A DNA stretch of 64,000 nucleotides from Thioalkalivibrio sp. ALJ16 (GCF_000377345.1 NZ_KB898038.1:248001-312000), one strand, 5' to 3'; positions 1 through 8,114 are shown, numbered from the stretch's first letter. Program-made: numbers and translations. The notes: generated from the sequence alone by a model not told the origin.

Positions 1-25
1 TCACACGGGTGTCTGAACGATTTTG

Positions 26-54
26 GGCCCGGCCATCGCGCCGGGCCTTTTTTT
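26..54 (+). terminator. Rho-independent terminator of a gene left of the window
   Basis: An 8-bp perfect G+C stem (26-33 with 40-47) with a 6-nt loop is followed by seven T on the plus strand. It would end a plus-strand transcript coming from outside the window. A TGA at 14-16 is a possible stop codon of that gene, but too little of it is present to identify it. The T run lies on the wrong side to serve folE, which ends at 66 on the minus strand. Confidence 0.8.
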
Positions 55-65
55 GTCCGCGCGAC

Positions 66-713
66 TCAGCCCGCGGTGCGGCCAATCAGGTTCAGGAATT
101 CACGGCGGGTGCGGCCGTCCTCGCGGAACGCGCCCAGCATCACCGAGGTCGCCATGGAGGAGTGCTGCTTTTCCACCCCGCGCATGGTCATGCACATGTG
201 CTTGGCATCCACCACCACACCAACCCCCTTGGCCCCCGTGACCTGCATCAGCGCCTCGGCAATCTCGCGGGTCAGGCTCTCCTGGATCTGCAGGCGGGCG
301 GCGAACATGTCCACAATGCGCGCGATCTTCGACAGGCCGATCACCTTGCCGTCGGGCAGATAGGCCACATGCACCTTGCCGATGATCGGCAGCAGGTGAT
401 GCTCGCACATGGAGTACAGCTCGATATCGCGCAGCAGCACCATCTCGTCGTTGTCGGAGGAAAACAGCGCCCCGTTGACGATGGTATCCAGGTCCTGGTG
501 GTAGCCGCGCGTCAGGTACTGCATCGCCTTGGCGGCGCGCATCGGCGTATCCAGCAGGCCCTCGCGCTGCGGATTTTCGCCCAGCCCGGCGAGGATCGCA
601 CGGTAGTGTTCGGCCAGGGCCTCGGGGGCCGCCAGCGGCTGGCCGGCGGCCACCACGGGCCCGGCGTTGATGCGGGCTTGTGCATCCATGGTCGAATCCT
701 TGTCTTCGCTCAT
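66..713 (-). CDS. folE: GTP cyclohydrolase I (type I, zinc-dependent)
   Basis: Converts GTP to 7,8-dihydroneopterin triphosphate and formate, the first step of the folate and pterin pathway, in the cytoplasm. The 215-residue length is normal for the family. The zinc and active-site signature SMCEHHLLP is at 101-109 (Cys103, His106), and the second zinc cysteine is Cys174 in [11 protein letters not shown] at 713 is used here; an ATG eight codons in (689) has a closer AAGGA motif and is an equally possible start. The gene lies 28 nt downstream of the DUF3429 gene and is probably co-transcribed with it from the divergent promoter region near 1620. Known family biology links extra folE copies with light-inducible clusters that also carry photolyase or fatty-acid genes, since pterins feed photolyase antennae; that link is inference here. 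Confidence 0.95.
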   Translation of the reverse strand: MSEDKDSTMDAQARINAGPVVAAGQPLAAPEALAEHYRAILAGLGENPQREGLLDTPMRAAKAMQYLTRGYHQDLDTIVNGALFSSDNDEMVLLRDIELYSMCEHHLLPIIGKVHVAYLPDGKVIGLSKIARIVDMFAARLQIQESLTREIAEALMQVTGAKGVGVVVDAKHMCMTMRGVEKQHSSMATSVMLGAFREDGRTRREFLNLIGRTAG

Positions 714-741
714 TCTTGCTTGTTCCTCGTTCCGGCCCGGA

Positions 742-1527
742 TCAGGCCACCAGCGTCACCGCAAGCCCGGAGGCCAGGGCCAGCATAGCCCCCGCCGTCA
801 GCACCAGGCGCAGGCCCAGGTAACCCGGGGGCAGGGCCCGCTGACGCAGGCTCATGCGGTCCACCCAGAGCACCCCAAGAAACAGGGCCGCCAGCGTCAT
901 CAGGGCCTCCGGCAGCGGCTGCAATACGGCCAGCCACGCCAGGATGGACGGCACGACCGCCCACACCGGGGCCTGCAGCGGCCCCACGCGGTGCTGCCGG
1001 TCCGCCAGGTAGATGCCCCAGTGGATCGCCCCCAGGAACGACAGGATCACCGCACCATAGAGCGCCAGGGCCTCCAGCGCGAAAGCCTGCCATTCCGGCT
1101 GGGCCATCCAGGCCGCCGCCCCGAAAAACACAAAGGGTATCAGGCCGCCATAGCCCAGTACCTGCAGGGCCGGCGCCGGTGCATCCGGTCGCACCGTATC
1201 CGCGGGTGCGCGGGTCGCACTCGTCCCCAGATACGCGCGCAGCTCCGGAAGGCCGCCAATCGCGCCGTCGCGGGCAACAAAGAAGGGCAGCACCGAGGCA
1301 CCCGTCGCCTGCTGCAGGGCATGGAACTGCTCGCGATTGTGCGCGGAACCCATGCCCCACTCCAGGCGCAGCCAGCGCCCCGGGCGCGTCGCCTCCAGCA
1401 GGGCCTCGGCCTCGCGCAGGTCCGACAGCCCCGAGGTGATGGCCACGATCTCGTGGGTCGCCAGCGCCTCGCCTACGGCTGCCGGCCAGGCCGCATCCGG
1501 CCGGTCGTTTCCGCTGTCCTGTGCCAC
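742..1527 (-). CDS. DUF3429 membrane protein with N-terminal cysteine-free glutaredoxin-like domain
   Basis: GTG at 1527 is chosen because a perfect AAAGGAGT lies 6 nt upstream; the longer reading from TTG at 1587 has no ribosome site. The 261-residue product has two parts. Residues about 26-101 follow the thioredoxin/glutaredoxin pattern: beta strand, helix ending AEALLE, then SVLPFFV with a proline at the cis-Pro position (81) and GAIGGLPEL, as in the glutathione-binding loop. The CPxC position is LSDL (34-37), and the whole protein contains no cysteine. Residues about 120-261 hold roughly four hydrophobic segments and the FLGAIHWG motif (164-171) typical of DUF3429. It is first in a two-gene unit with folE and divergent from the lipid cluster. 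DUF3429 has no established function. A structural or glutathione-sensing role for the front domain is speculation. Confidence 0.8.
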   Translation of the reverse strand: MAQDSGNDRPDAAWPAAVGEALATHEIVAITSGLSDLREAEALLEATRPGRWLRLEWGMGSAHNREQFHALQQATGASVLPFFVARDGAIGGLPELRAYLGTSATRAPADTVRPDAPAPALQVLGYGGLIPFVFFGAAAWMAQPEWQAFALEALALYGAVILSFLGAIHWGIYLADRQHRVGPLQAPVWAVVPSILAWLAVLQPLPEALMTLAALFLGVLWVDRMSLRQRALPPGYLGLRLVLTAGAMLALASGLAVTLVA

Positions 1528-1609
1528 GTCGTACTCCTTTTCTTCACCGCTCGCCGCATCCGGTCCGGCCTCGATTTTCGCCTCCAAGGGTCGATACCGG
1601 AGCCAAGGC

Positions 1610-1642
1610 TATTTACAGTGATTGTACAGCTATTGTATAAGT
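1610..1642. promoter_or_regulatory. Three in-phase 11-bp direct repeats, candidate CarH/LitR-type operator
   Basis: Three consecutive 11-nt units (1610-1620, 1621-1631, 1632-1642) share T at unit position 3, TA at 5-6 and A at 8. The cores are TTTACAG, TTGTACAG and TTGTATAA, each exactly 11 nt apart. They cover both opposed promoters in the gap between the DUF3429-folE unit and the FAD oxidoreductase operon. Tandem 11-bp repeats containing TGTACA-like cores are how B12-dependent MerR-family light regulators such as CarH bind DNA (family knowledge). No regulator gene of that family is in this window, so the identity of the binding protein is inferred. Confidence 0.6.
1612..1641 (+). promoter_or_regulatory. 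Sigma-70-like promoter for the FAD oxidoreductase/lipid operon
   Basis: The -35 box is TTTACA (1612-1617), the spacer is 18 nt, and the -10 box is TATAAG (1636-1641). This places transcription start about 30 nt before the ATG at 1677. Both boxes lie inside the 11-bp repeats, so a protein bound there would block it. Confidence 0.5.
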
Positions 1643-1648
1643 TGTCCA
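1621..1648 (-). promoter_or_regulatory. Opposed sigma-70-like promoter for the DUF3429-folE unit
   Basis: On the minus strand TGGACA (1648-1643), a 16-nt spacer and TACAAT (1626-1621) form a five-of-six plus five-of-six match to consensus. It overlaps the plus-strand promoter face to face and is covered by the same repeats, so both arms could be switched together. Confidence 0.4.
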
Positions 1649-1676
1649 TCACCCCCTGGTCTGGAGATTCTCTGCC

Positions 1677-3059
1677 ATGAAACGCTCGCGCATCGCTGTC
1701 ATCGGCGGCGGCATCGCCGGCCTGTCGGCGGCCTGGATCCTCCAGACCCGGCATCAGGTCCGGTTGTTCGAGGCCGAACCCGCGCTCGGGGGCCATGCCC
1801 ACACCGTGGAGGTCACCGATCCGCAGGGCCCGACCGCCATCGATACCGGGTTCGTGGTGTACAACGAACGCAACTACCCGCTGCTGACGCGGCTGTTCGC
1901 GGAGCTGGACGTGGCCACCCAGGACACCGACATGTCCTTCGCCTACTCGCGCCAGCCCCATGGCGTGGAGTATGCCGGGTCGGATCTCAACACCCTGTTT
2001 GCCCAGCGCCGCAACCTGCTGCGCCCGCGCTTCCTGCGCATGGCCAGCGACATCCTGCGTTTCAACCGTCTCGGCAGGATGCTGTTCGAGCGTGGCGAGA
2101 GCGCGAACGGCACCCTGGGAGCGTTCCTCGACCGCCACCGCCTCGGCCGCGGCTTCGCCGAGGACTACCTGCTGCCCATGGCCGCGGCGATCTGGTCCTG
2201 CCCGCCCGAGGAGATCCGCGAATTCCCGGCCGCCAGTTTCCTCCAGTTCTTCTACAACCATGGCCTGCTGGATCTGCGCGACCGGCCGCAGTGGCGCACG
2301 GTGACCGGTGGCAGCCGCGAATACGTGCAGCGCCTGGCCGCAAGGCTGGAACCGGGCACCACCGTCCATCGTCCGGTGCGGGCGGTGCTGCCCGAGTCCG
2401 GCCAGTGGCAGGTCCTGACGGATGACCAGGTCTCCGGCTTCGACAGCGTCGTGTTTGCCTGCCACGCGGATACCGCCCGCTACCTGCTGAACGCCGCGGA
2501 CCCCACGCGTGACCGCCTGCTGGCGGCCTGCCGATTCCAGTCCAACCGCGCCGTGCTGCACACCGACCCGGACCTGATGCCGCGCTCGCGGCGGGTCTGG
2601 TCGTCGTGGAACTACCTCAGCGGTCACCACGGCGATTCCCGCAGCCGGGTCTCGGTCTCCTACTGGATGAACCGCCTGCATCGGCTGGAACGACGCCAGG
2701 ACTACATCATCAGCCTGAACCCGCTGCGCGAGCCCCACCCGACCACGGTACTGCGCGAACAGAGCTGGGAGCACCCGGTGATGGACACCGCCGCCGAGGC
2801 CGCACGCGCACGGCTGGCCGCGACCCAGGGCGAGGACGGCCTGTACTTCGCAGGCGCCTGGATGGGCTACGGCTTCCACGAGGACGGCCTGCGCTCGGCA
2901 GTACACGTCGGCCAGGCCATGGGCATCGAACCGCCGTGGTCACAGCCGATCGGCACACGGGGCGCACCCGCCCACAGTCCACTCGACACCCGACCGGTTG
3001 CGCACAGGGGCGGTCCCGCCCCTGCCGGCGCGCCCGCCGCACGCTCGCGGGCCGCCTGA
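1677..3059 (+). CDS. FAD-dependent NAD(P)-binding oxidoreductase (amine-oxidase fold) of the DUF1365/CFA cluster
   Basis: A 460-residue flavoprotein. The Rossmann dinucleotide motif IAVIGGGIAGLSAAW is at 6-20, followed by FEAEPALGGHAHT, the usual second FAD contact, and a C-terminal FAGAWMGYGFHEDGLRSA, which closes the FAD site in this fold. GGAG upstream of ATG 1677 supports the start. The last 40 residues are Pro/Arg-rich and look disordered. It is the first gene of a tight operon: its stop abuts the next start (TGAATG). Homologues next to CFA-type methyltransferases take part in modifying unsaturated fatty acids, and a flavoprotein of such a cluster (UfaD) acts in furan fatty acid synthesis in Rhodobacter. 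Equating this gene with UfaD is inference. Confidence 0.8.
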   Translation: MKRSRIAVIGGGIAGLSAAWILQTRHQVRLFEAEPALGGHAHTVEVTDPQGPTAIDTGFVVYNERNYPLLTRLFAELDVATQDTDMSFAYSRQPHGVEYAGSDLNTLFAQRRNLLRPRFLRMASDILRFNRLGRMLFERGESANGTLGAFLDRHRLGRGFAEDYLLPMAAAIWSCPPEEIREFPAASFLQFFYNHGLLDLRDRPQWRTVTGGSREYVQRLAARLEPGTTVHRPVRAVLPESGQWQVLTDDQVSGFDSVVFACHADTARYLLNAADPTRDRLLAACRFQSNRAVLHTDPDLMPRSRRVWSSWNYLSGHHGDSRSRVSVSYWMNRLHRLERRQDYIISLNPLREPHPTTVLREQSWEHPVMDTAAEAARARLAATQGEDGLYFAGAWMGYGFHEDGLRSAVHVGQAMGIEPPWSQPIGTRGAPAHSPLDTRPVAHRGGPAPAGAPAARSRAA

Positions 3060-3830
3060 ATGGACGCGGCCCTGGTACCCGGCTGGGTGATGCACCAGCG
3101 CTTTTTTCCGCAGCAGTACCGGTTTCGCTATCCGGTCATCAGCGCGCTGTTCGATATCGACCGGCTGGCGGAAACCACCCGGCGCTGCCGCCTGTTCTCG
3201 CTGGACCGGCGTAACCTGTTCAGCCTGCGCACGCGTGATCACGGCCCGCGCGACGGCCGCCCCTGGCGCCCCTGGATCGAGACCCGCCTGGCCGAGCACG
3301 GCATCGAACTCGCCGGCGGCCGCATCCGCCTGCTGACCATGCCGCGGGTACTCGGGCACGCCTTCAACCCGCTCAGCATCTGGTATGCCTGGCATGCCGA
3401 CGGGGGGCTGCGTGCCATCCTGCTGGAGGTGCGCAACACCTTCGGCGAGCACCACCACTATCTGCTGCACGAGAACGGCGCACCCATGGCCCTCCCGGTA
3501 CGCCAGCAGAAGGACAAGTCCTTCCACGTATCACCGTTCATCGACATGCACGCGCGCTACGCCTTCACCCTGACGCCCCCGCGCGCGGAGGCCGGTGCCT
3601 CCCTGCGCATTGCCATCAACGAATACCAGGACCAGGAACTGATGCTCACGGCCACCCAGCACGGCCGTCTGCGCCCGTTCAACGACCGTGCGTTGCTGGG
3701 CGCATTCCTGCGCAAGCCCTGGATGACCCTCAGGGTCCTGCCCCTGATTCACTGGCAGGCACTCAGGATCTGGTGGCGCGGCGGGCGCTATCACCCGCGC
3801 CCGCCGCGTCCGGCACAGGAGATCGACTAA
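3060..3830 (+). CDS. DUF1365 family protein
   Basis: 256 residues matching DUF1365: the opening VMHQRFFPQQYRFRYPV (residues 10-26), the central LGHAFNPLSIWYAW (about 98-111) and VSPFIDMHARYAF (about 157-169) are the usual conserved blocks. No signal peptide or membrane segment is evident. The family has no proven reaction but almost always accompanies an FAD oxidoreductase and a CFA-type methyltransferase, as here. It starts directly after the preceding stop codon and its own stop overlaps the next start by one base (TAATG), so translation is coupled across the trio. A role in handling the modified acyl chain is likely but inferred from context only. Confidence 0.85.
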   Translation: MDAALVPGWVMHQRFFPQQYRFRYPVISALFDIDRLAETTRRCRLFSLDRRNLFSLRTRDHGPRDGRPWRPWIETRLAEHGIELAGGRIRLLTMPRVLGHAFNPLSIWYAWHADGGLRAILLEVRNTFGEHHHYLLHENGAPMALPVRQQKDKSFHVSPFIDMHARYAFTLTPPRAEAGASLRIAINEYQDQELMLTATQHGRLRPFNDRALLGAFLRKPWMTLRVLPLIHWQALRIWWRGGRYHPRPPRPAQEID

Positions 3831-5086
3831 TGTCCCTCGACCAACTCGACACCCCCCAAGTCGCAACCGCCCGCCGTGACTGGGCCCTGCGCCTGATCGC
3901 GCGGGCGCTGAAGGACATCGACAGCGGACAGATCACCCTGATCGGCCCCGGCGGCGATCGCGTCACCGTACGCGGGCGCCGTGCCGGCGCCGAGGCGATC
4001 TGGCACTTCCGGCGCCCGTGGCGCGCGATCCTGCGCCTGCTGCGCCACGGCGACATCGGCTTTGCCGAGGGCTTCATCAGCGGGGACTGGTTCACCCCCG
4101 ACCTGCAGGCCCTGCTGCGCTTCGCCACCGACAACCAGGACGCGGTGGCGGCCCTGGCGGACCGTCCCGGCTGGCAGCGAGGCATCGACCGCCTGCGCCA
4201 CTGGATGCACCGCAACAGCCGCCGCGGCAGCCGCGCCAACATCCGCTTTCACTACGATCTCGGCAACGACTTCTACGACCTGTGGCTGGACCGCAGCATG
4301 AGCTACTCGTCGGCCCTGTTCACCCGCGGCGACGAGGCCCTGGAACAGGCCCAGTCGCAGAAATACGCACGCCTGCTGGACCAGCTCGATGCCGCCCCCG
4401 GCGCGCACATCCTCGAAATCGGCTGCGGCTGGGGCGGCTTTGCCGAGATGGCCGCGCAGCGCGGCTACCGGGTCACCGGCGTCACCCTGTCGCAGGAACA
4501 GCTGGACTACGCCCGCGCGCGCATCGAGCGCGCTGGCCTCGAGGACCGCGTGGAACTGCGCCTGCAGGACTACCGCGATCTGGAGGGCCGCTTTGATCAC
4601 GTGGTGTCCATCGAGATGTTCGAGGCGGTAGGCGAACAGTGGTGGCCGACCTTCTTTGCCAAGGTCCGCGAGTGCCTGCGCCCGGGCGGGCGCGCGGCGC
4701 TGCAGGTGATCACCATTGCCGAACAGGCCTTCGAGTACTACCGCCGCAATGCCGACTTCATCCAGCTCTACATCTTTCCCGGTGGCATGCTGCCTTCGGT
4801 CCCGCGCTTCAACGCGGAGGCCGAGCAGGCCGGCCTGACCGTCGCGGATCAGGCCTTCTTCGGGGCGGACTACGCGCGCACGCTGCGGCACTGGCACCAG
4901 GAGGTGCGTCAGGCCGAGCCGGTGATCGAGGCGCTGGGCTACTCGCCGTCCTTCCTGCGCATGTGGCGCTACTACCTGGCCTACTGCGAGGTCGGCTTCG
5001 ACACCGACCGCGTGAACCTGATGCAGGCCGTCCTGCAGAGCCCGGCCCAACCCGGGATGCAGGACGACCGCACGGCGACCCAATGA
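3830..5086 (+). CDS. Cyclopropane-fatty-acid-synthase-type methyltransferase, probably UfaM-like
   Basis: 418 residues, S-adenosylmethionine-dependent methyltransferase acting on unsaturated acyl chains of membrane phospholipids. ATG 3830 is set by AGGAGA 8 nt upstream. HYDLGNDFYDLWLD (141-154) and the SAM loop LEIGCGWGG (195-203) are typical. Relative to E. coli Cfa, the position of bicarbonate ligand His266 is Gln292 (ALQVIT) and that of Cys139 is Ser161 (YSSALF), while the glutamate of MFEAVG (Glu265) is kept. This suggests membership of the branch that methylates rather than cyclopropanates, as UfaM does for furan fatty acids; that assignment is inferred from the substitutions and the neighbours. 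Singlet oxygen or light is a known inducer of such clusters in other proteobacteria. Confidence 0.85.
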   Translation: MSLDQLDTPQVATARRDWALRLIARALKDIDSGQITLIGPGGDRVTVRGRRAGAEAIWHFRRPWRAILRLLRHGDIGFAEGFISGDWFTPDLQALLRFATDNQDAVAALADRPGWQRGIDRLRHWMHRNSRRGSRANIRFHYDLGNDFYDLWLDRSMSYSSALFTRGDEALEQAQSQKYARLLDQLDAAPGAHILEIGCGWGGFAEMAAQRGYRVTGVTLSQEQLDYARARIERAGLEDRVELRLQDYRDLEGRFDHVVSIEMFEAVGEQWWPTFFAKVRECLRPGGRAALQVITIAEQAFEYYRRNADFIQLYIFPGGMLPSVPRFNAEAEQAGLTVADQAFFGADYARTLRHWHQEVRQAEPVIEALGYSPSFLRMWRYYLAYCEVGFDTDRVNLMQAVLQSPAQPGMQDDRTATQ

Positions 5087-5087
5087 A

Positions 5088-6431
5088 GTGAACACCCTGC
5101 GCTGGCCGCGGCTGTTCGCCTACGGCGGCCTGGGCATGCCCCTGGCCGTACTCGGGCTGCCGCTGTATGTGTTCCTGCCGGCGCACTACGCCGAGCACAC
5201 CGGGCTGGGCATAACGCTTGTCGGGCTGCTGCTGCTCCTGGCGCGGCTGCTGGACGTGGTCACCGACCCCCTGATCGGCCATTTGTCCGACCGCATCCCC
5301 GGAGCCTGGCGCCGGCGCGCGGTGATGCTGGCCGGCGTGCCACTGCTGCTGGTGGCCGCCCCGTTCCTGTTCCGCCCGCCGGAAGATGCCGGGGCCGGCT
5401 ACCTGCTGTTGTTCAGTACCCTCGTCTACCTGGGCTGGACGCTGGTGGCCCTGCCCTATGCGGCCTGGGGTGCCGAGCTGTCCGGCGACTACCACGAACG
5501 CTCTCGCATCACCGCCGCGCGCGAGGGCTTCGTGGTGCTGGGCACGGTCACCGCCGCCGCACTGCCCGCGGTCCTCGGGCTGCAGGATGACGCCGGCGCT
5601 GCACTGGCCGCACTGGCCGTGCTGCTGTGGGTGCTGCTGCCGCTGGCCTTCGTGGTCCTGCTCTGGCGGGTGCCGGAGCGGCCCGGCCGCCTAAAACCCG
5701 TGCCCTGGCGCGCGGGCTGGGGCCTGCTGCTGGCCAACCGGCCGTTCCGGCGCCTGGTCCTGGCCTGGGTCCTCAACGGCACCGCCAACGCGATCCCGGC
5801 CACGCTGTTCCTGCTGTTCATCACCCATGTACTGGAGGCCCCGGAACACGCCGGGCCGCTGCTACTGGTGTACTTCGCCACCGGCATCCTCGCACTGCCC
5901 CTGTGGCTGCGCCTCGCGCGCCGCCTGCCCAAGCACCAGGTGTGGACGCTCTCGATGCTGCTGGCATCGAGCTTCTTTATCTGGGTCCCGTTCCTGGGGT
6001 CCGGCGACGTACTCGCGTTCTACGCGATCACCGTACTGACCGGACTCAGCCTCGGGGTCGATCTCGCCCTGCCGGCCGCGATGCAGGCCGACGTAATCGA
6101 CCAGGACACCGCCGATGGCGGTGGCGAACGCGCCGGGCTCTTCTTCGGCCTGTGGGGAATGGCCACCAAGCTGGCCCTGGCCCTCGCCGTCGGGCTCAGC
6201 TTTCCCCTGCTGGGCGCGGCCGGGTTCTCGGCCGCGGGCGACAACGGCCCCACCGCCCTGCTGGTACTGGCACTGGCCTATGCCGGCCTGCCGGTCCTGT
6301 TCAAGCTCGCCGCAATGGCCCTGATCTGGCGCTTCCCCATCGATGCCGACGCCCAGCACGCGCTGCGCGAACGCATCCACGCGCGCGAGCAAGCCACCAT
6401 CCCCGTCCAGCCCGGAGGCAACACCCCATGA
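5088..6431 (+). CDS. MFS transporter of the GPH (MelB-like) type
   Basis: 447 residues with about twelve hydrophobic segments. The cytoplasmic loop DPLIGHLSDRIPGAWRRR (about 60-77) is the D-x3-G-x2-S/D-R signature of glycoside-pentoside-hexuronide:cation symporters, and a second-half copy reads LALPAAMQADVIDQD (about 324-338). GTG 5088 sits one base after the methyltransferase stop with no clear ribosome site, so it relies on translational coupling. Its substrate cannot be read from sequence. Members lying in CFA/DUF1365 clusters are consistently present but uncharacterised; lipid precursor or lysolipid handling is a guess. The stop overlaps the next start (ATGA). Confidence 0.8.
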   Translation: MNTLRWPRLFAYGGLGMPLAVLGLPLYVFLPAHYAEHTGLGITLVGLLLLLARLLDVVTDPLIGHLSDRIPGAWRRRAVMLAGVPLLLVAAPFLFRPPEDAGAGYLLLFSTLVYLGWTLVALPYAAWGAELSGDYHERSRITAAREGFVVLGTVTAAALPAVLGLQDDAGAALAALAVLLWVLLPLAFVVLLWRVPERPGRLKPVPWRAGWGLLLANRPFRRLVLAWVLNGTANAIPATLFLLFITHVLEAPEHAGPLLLVYFATGILALPLWLRLARRLPKHQVWTLSMLLASSFFIWVPFLGSGDVLAFYAITVLTGLSLGVDLALPAAMQADVIDQDTADGGGERAGLFFGLWGMATKLALALAVGLSFPLLGAAGFSAAGDNGPTALLVLALAYAGLPVLFKLAAMALIWRFPIDADAQHALRERIHAREQATIPVQPGGNTP

Positions 6432-7009
6432 AACCTGGCCATCGCTTCATCCCTGCCACCCTGGCGCTTGTGCTGACGCTGTTCCTCGCCGCACCCGCCA
6501 CGGCGGAAACCGAGATCGACGGCGTCACCTTTGCCGACGCCATCACCATCGACGACACCCAGGTGCCACTGCGCGCCGGACGCCTGTACCGCTACACCGT
6601 CTTTCGCGTCTATGTCGGGGCGCTGTACATCCCCGAAGACGTCACCCCGGACGCCGTGCTGACCGCGGATGTCCCCAAGCGCCTGGAACTGGAATACCTG
6701 CGCGCGATCAGTGCCGACGACTTCCGCCGCAGCGGCAATCGCCTGCTTGAGGACCAGCAGGACGCGGAGACGCTGGAGGCCCTGGCCGAGCGCCTGGAGA
6801 CCTTCAACGCCGCCTACCGCGACATGGAGGCCGGCGACCGCTACGCGCTGGAATACCGCCCGGGGCATGGCACGCGCCTGCTACAGAACGGCACGCCGCT
6901 GGTCGAAGTCCCCGGCGCCGACTTTGCCGAGGCCTACTTCGGCATCTGGCTGCATCCGGAGAACCCCCTGTCACGCCGCTTCCGCGACACCCTGATCGGC
7001 CAGAGCTAG
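6428..7009 (+). CDS. Exported chalcone-isomerase-like protein
   Basis: 193 residues with a signal peptide (basic start, hydrophobic 8-22, likely cut after ATA at about 25). The mature part matches the bacterial chalcone isomerase-like family: YRYTVFRVYVGALYIPE (about 54-70) and the C-terminal AEAYFGIWLHPENPLS. Plant relatives of this fold bind fatty acids rather than catalyse isomerisation (family knowledge), which suits a periplasmic lipid-binding partner for the upstream enzymes; that role is inference. It overlaps the MFS gene by 4 nt and is the last gene of the operon. No clear terminator follows. Confidence 0.8.
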   Translation: MKPGHRFIPATLALVLTLFLAAPATAETEIDGVTFADAITIDDTQVPLRAGRLYRYTVFRVYVGALYIPEDVTPDAVLTADVPKRLELEYLRAISADDFRRSGNRLLEDQQDAETLEALAERLETFNAAYRDMEAGDRYALEYRPGHGTRLLQNGTPLVEVPGADFAEAYFGIWLHPENPLSRRFRDTLIGQS

Positions 7010-7340
7010 CAAGACGCTCCATGCACACGCGGCGAGGGCGATGCCCTCATCGCGAAGCGCACGGGCCTTCGCCACCTGCGGGCGCGCCCCGCAATCGCGG
7101 GGTGCCAACACGCGGCGGCAATTCCCTCAGCCCGACACGCGCCTGCATCCAGGGCCACCCGCCGCGCCATGAACCGGCCGGCCCGTATTCCGCGAAACCC
7201 TTCACAGGAAGATTGCCCCGGCCTGGACTAGACTCTTCCGTCCGGGGGCAGGACCAGGACGGTCCAGGGCGCCACCCGGCGGCAGACGCCATCGCCTGCG
7301 GCCAGCGGCTCCTGTACAAGGCGTTCCGGAGGAGGATTCC
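7010..7340. other. Non-coding gap after the lipid operon
   Basis: 331 nt between the chalcone-isomerase-like gene and the GNAT gene. It has short inverted G+C-rich runs but no T-tailed hairpin, no tRNA and no reading frame with a ribosome site. The promoter of the GNAT gene should lie here but no clear -35/-10 pair was found. Confidence 0.5.
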
Positions 7341-7838
7341 ATGCAGCAGCGCATCACCTTTCGGGAGGCCAGCTGGCCTGCCGACGCCGGGGCCCTGTCC
7401 CGTATCCGCCACGAGGTATTCGTCGAGGAACAACACGTCCCCGAGGCCCTGGAATTCGACGGCCTCGACGCCGCCGCCCTGCACTGGCTGGCCAGCGGGC
7501 CGGACCAGGAACCGGTCGGGACCCTGCGCATGCTCCCGTCCGGGCAGATCGGGCGCATGGCCGTACGCGCCGCCTGGCGCGGCCATGGCATCGGCTCCCG
7601 GCTGCTCGAATGCGCCCTCGATGCCGCCACCCGCCACGGCTGGAAGGAAGTCTGGCTGAACGCGCAGAGCGCACGCATCGGCTTCTACGCCCGCCACGAC
7701 TTCTTCGTGATCAGCGACACCTTCGAGGATGCCGGCATCCCCCACCGCCGCATGCTGCACCGCATCCAAAGCCCGATCCCGCGCCCGGCGACGCCCCATT
7801 CCCATGCCACCCACAACCACGCGACCCAGCCACTGTAA
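7341..7838 (+). CDS. GNAT N-acetyltransferase, ElaA-like, with histidine-rich tail
   Basis: 165 residues. GGAGGAGG lies 7 nt before ATG 7341. The N-terminal RIRHEVFVEEQHVP (about 22-35) followed by EFDGLD is the ElaA-type pattern. Motif A is RMAVRAAWRGHGIGSRLL (about 73-90), the acetyl-CoA pyrophosphate loop, and the C-terminal RIGFYARHDFF is the usual closing strand. Substrate unknown. The last 25 residues are low-complexity with repeated His (HSHATHNHAT), which could bind metal or simply be disordered. A REP element follows 18 nt after the stop. Confidence 0.85.
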   Translation: MQQRITFREASWPADAGALSRIRHEVFVEEQHVPEALEFDGLDAAALHWLASGPDQEPVGTLRMLPSGQIGRMAVRAAWRGHGIGSRLLECALDAATRHGWKEVWLNAQSARIGFYARHDFFVISDTFEDAGIPHRRMLHRIQSPIPRPATPHSHATHNHATQPL

Positions 7839-7856
7839 CCCCGCTGGCGCACCCCC

Positions 7857-7933
7857 GTGGGAGCCGGCTCGCCGGCGAAGCCCCTGCCAAAGTCGGAGGC
7901 GGGCAGGAGCTTCGCCTGCAAGCAGGCTCCCAC
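7857..7933. repeat. REP element pair (copy A)
   Basis: Two facing REP units. The element opens with GTGGGAGCCGGCTCGCCGGC and closes with GCAAGCAGGCTCCCAC, so the outer ends are reverse complements (7857-7865 and 7925-7933). The inner part carries the GAAGC...GCTTC arms shared with the other copies in this window. It lies in the gap between the GNAT and DUF7931-like genes and may act as a transcript 3' stabiliser. Confidence 0.85.
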
Positions 7934-8114
7934 AGGAGGCTTGTACGGATCTCACAGATCCTGCTTACCCGCTTCCACCACCGTACCCATGCCTCTGAAT
8001 AACGGCCGAAACGCTCCGCTCACCCCCTCGAGGCAAACGACCCTGAACAATGATGCGAACGCACCCCCACTACCCTATGCTGAGAGAAGGACCGTCAAAC
8101 CGAGCGAGCGCCCA

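Noticed and set aside
1-16. Tail of a plus-strand gene ending TGA at 14-16
   Set aside because: Only five codons are present; it is mentioned with the terminator but cannot be called.
1527-1587. TTG start at 1587 for the DUF3429 protein
   Set aside because: No ribosome site, and a near-perfect one stands 6 nt before the GTG at 1527.
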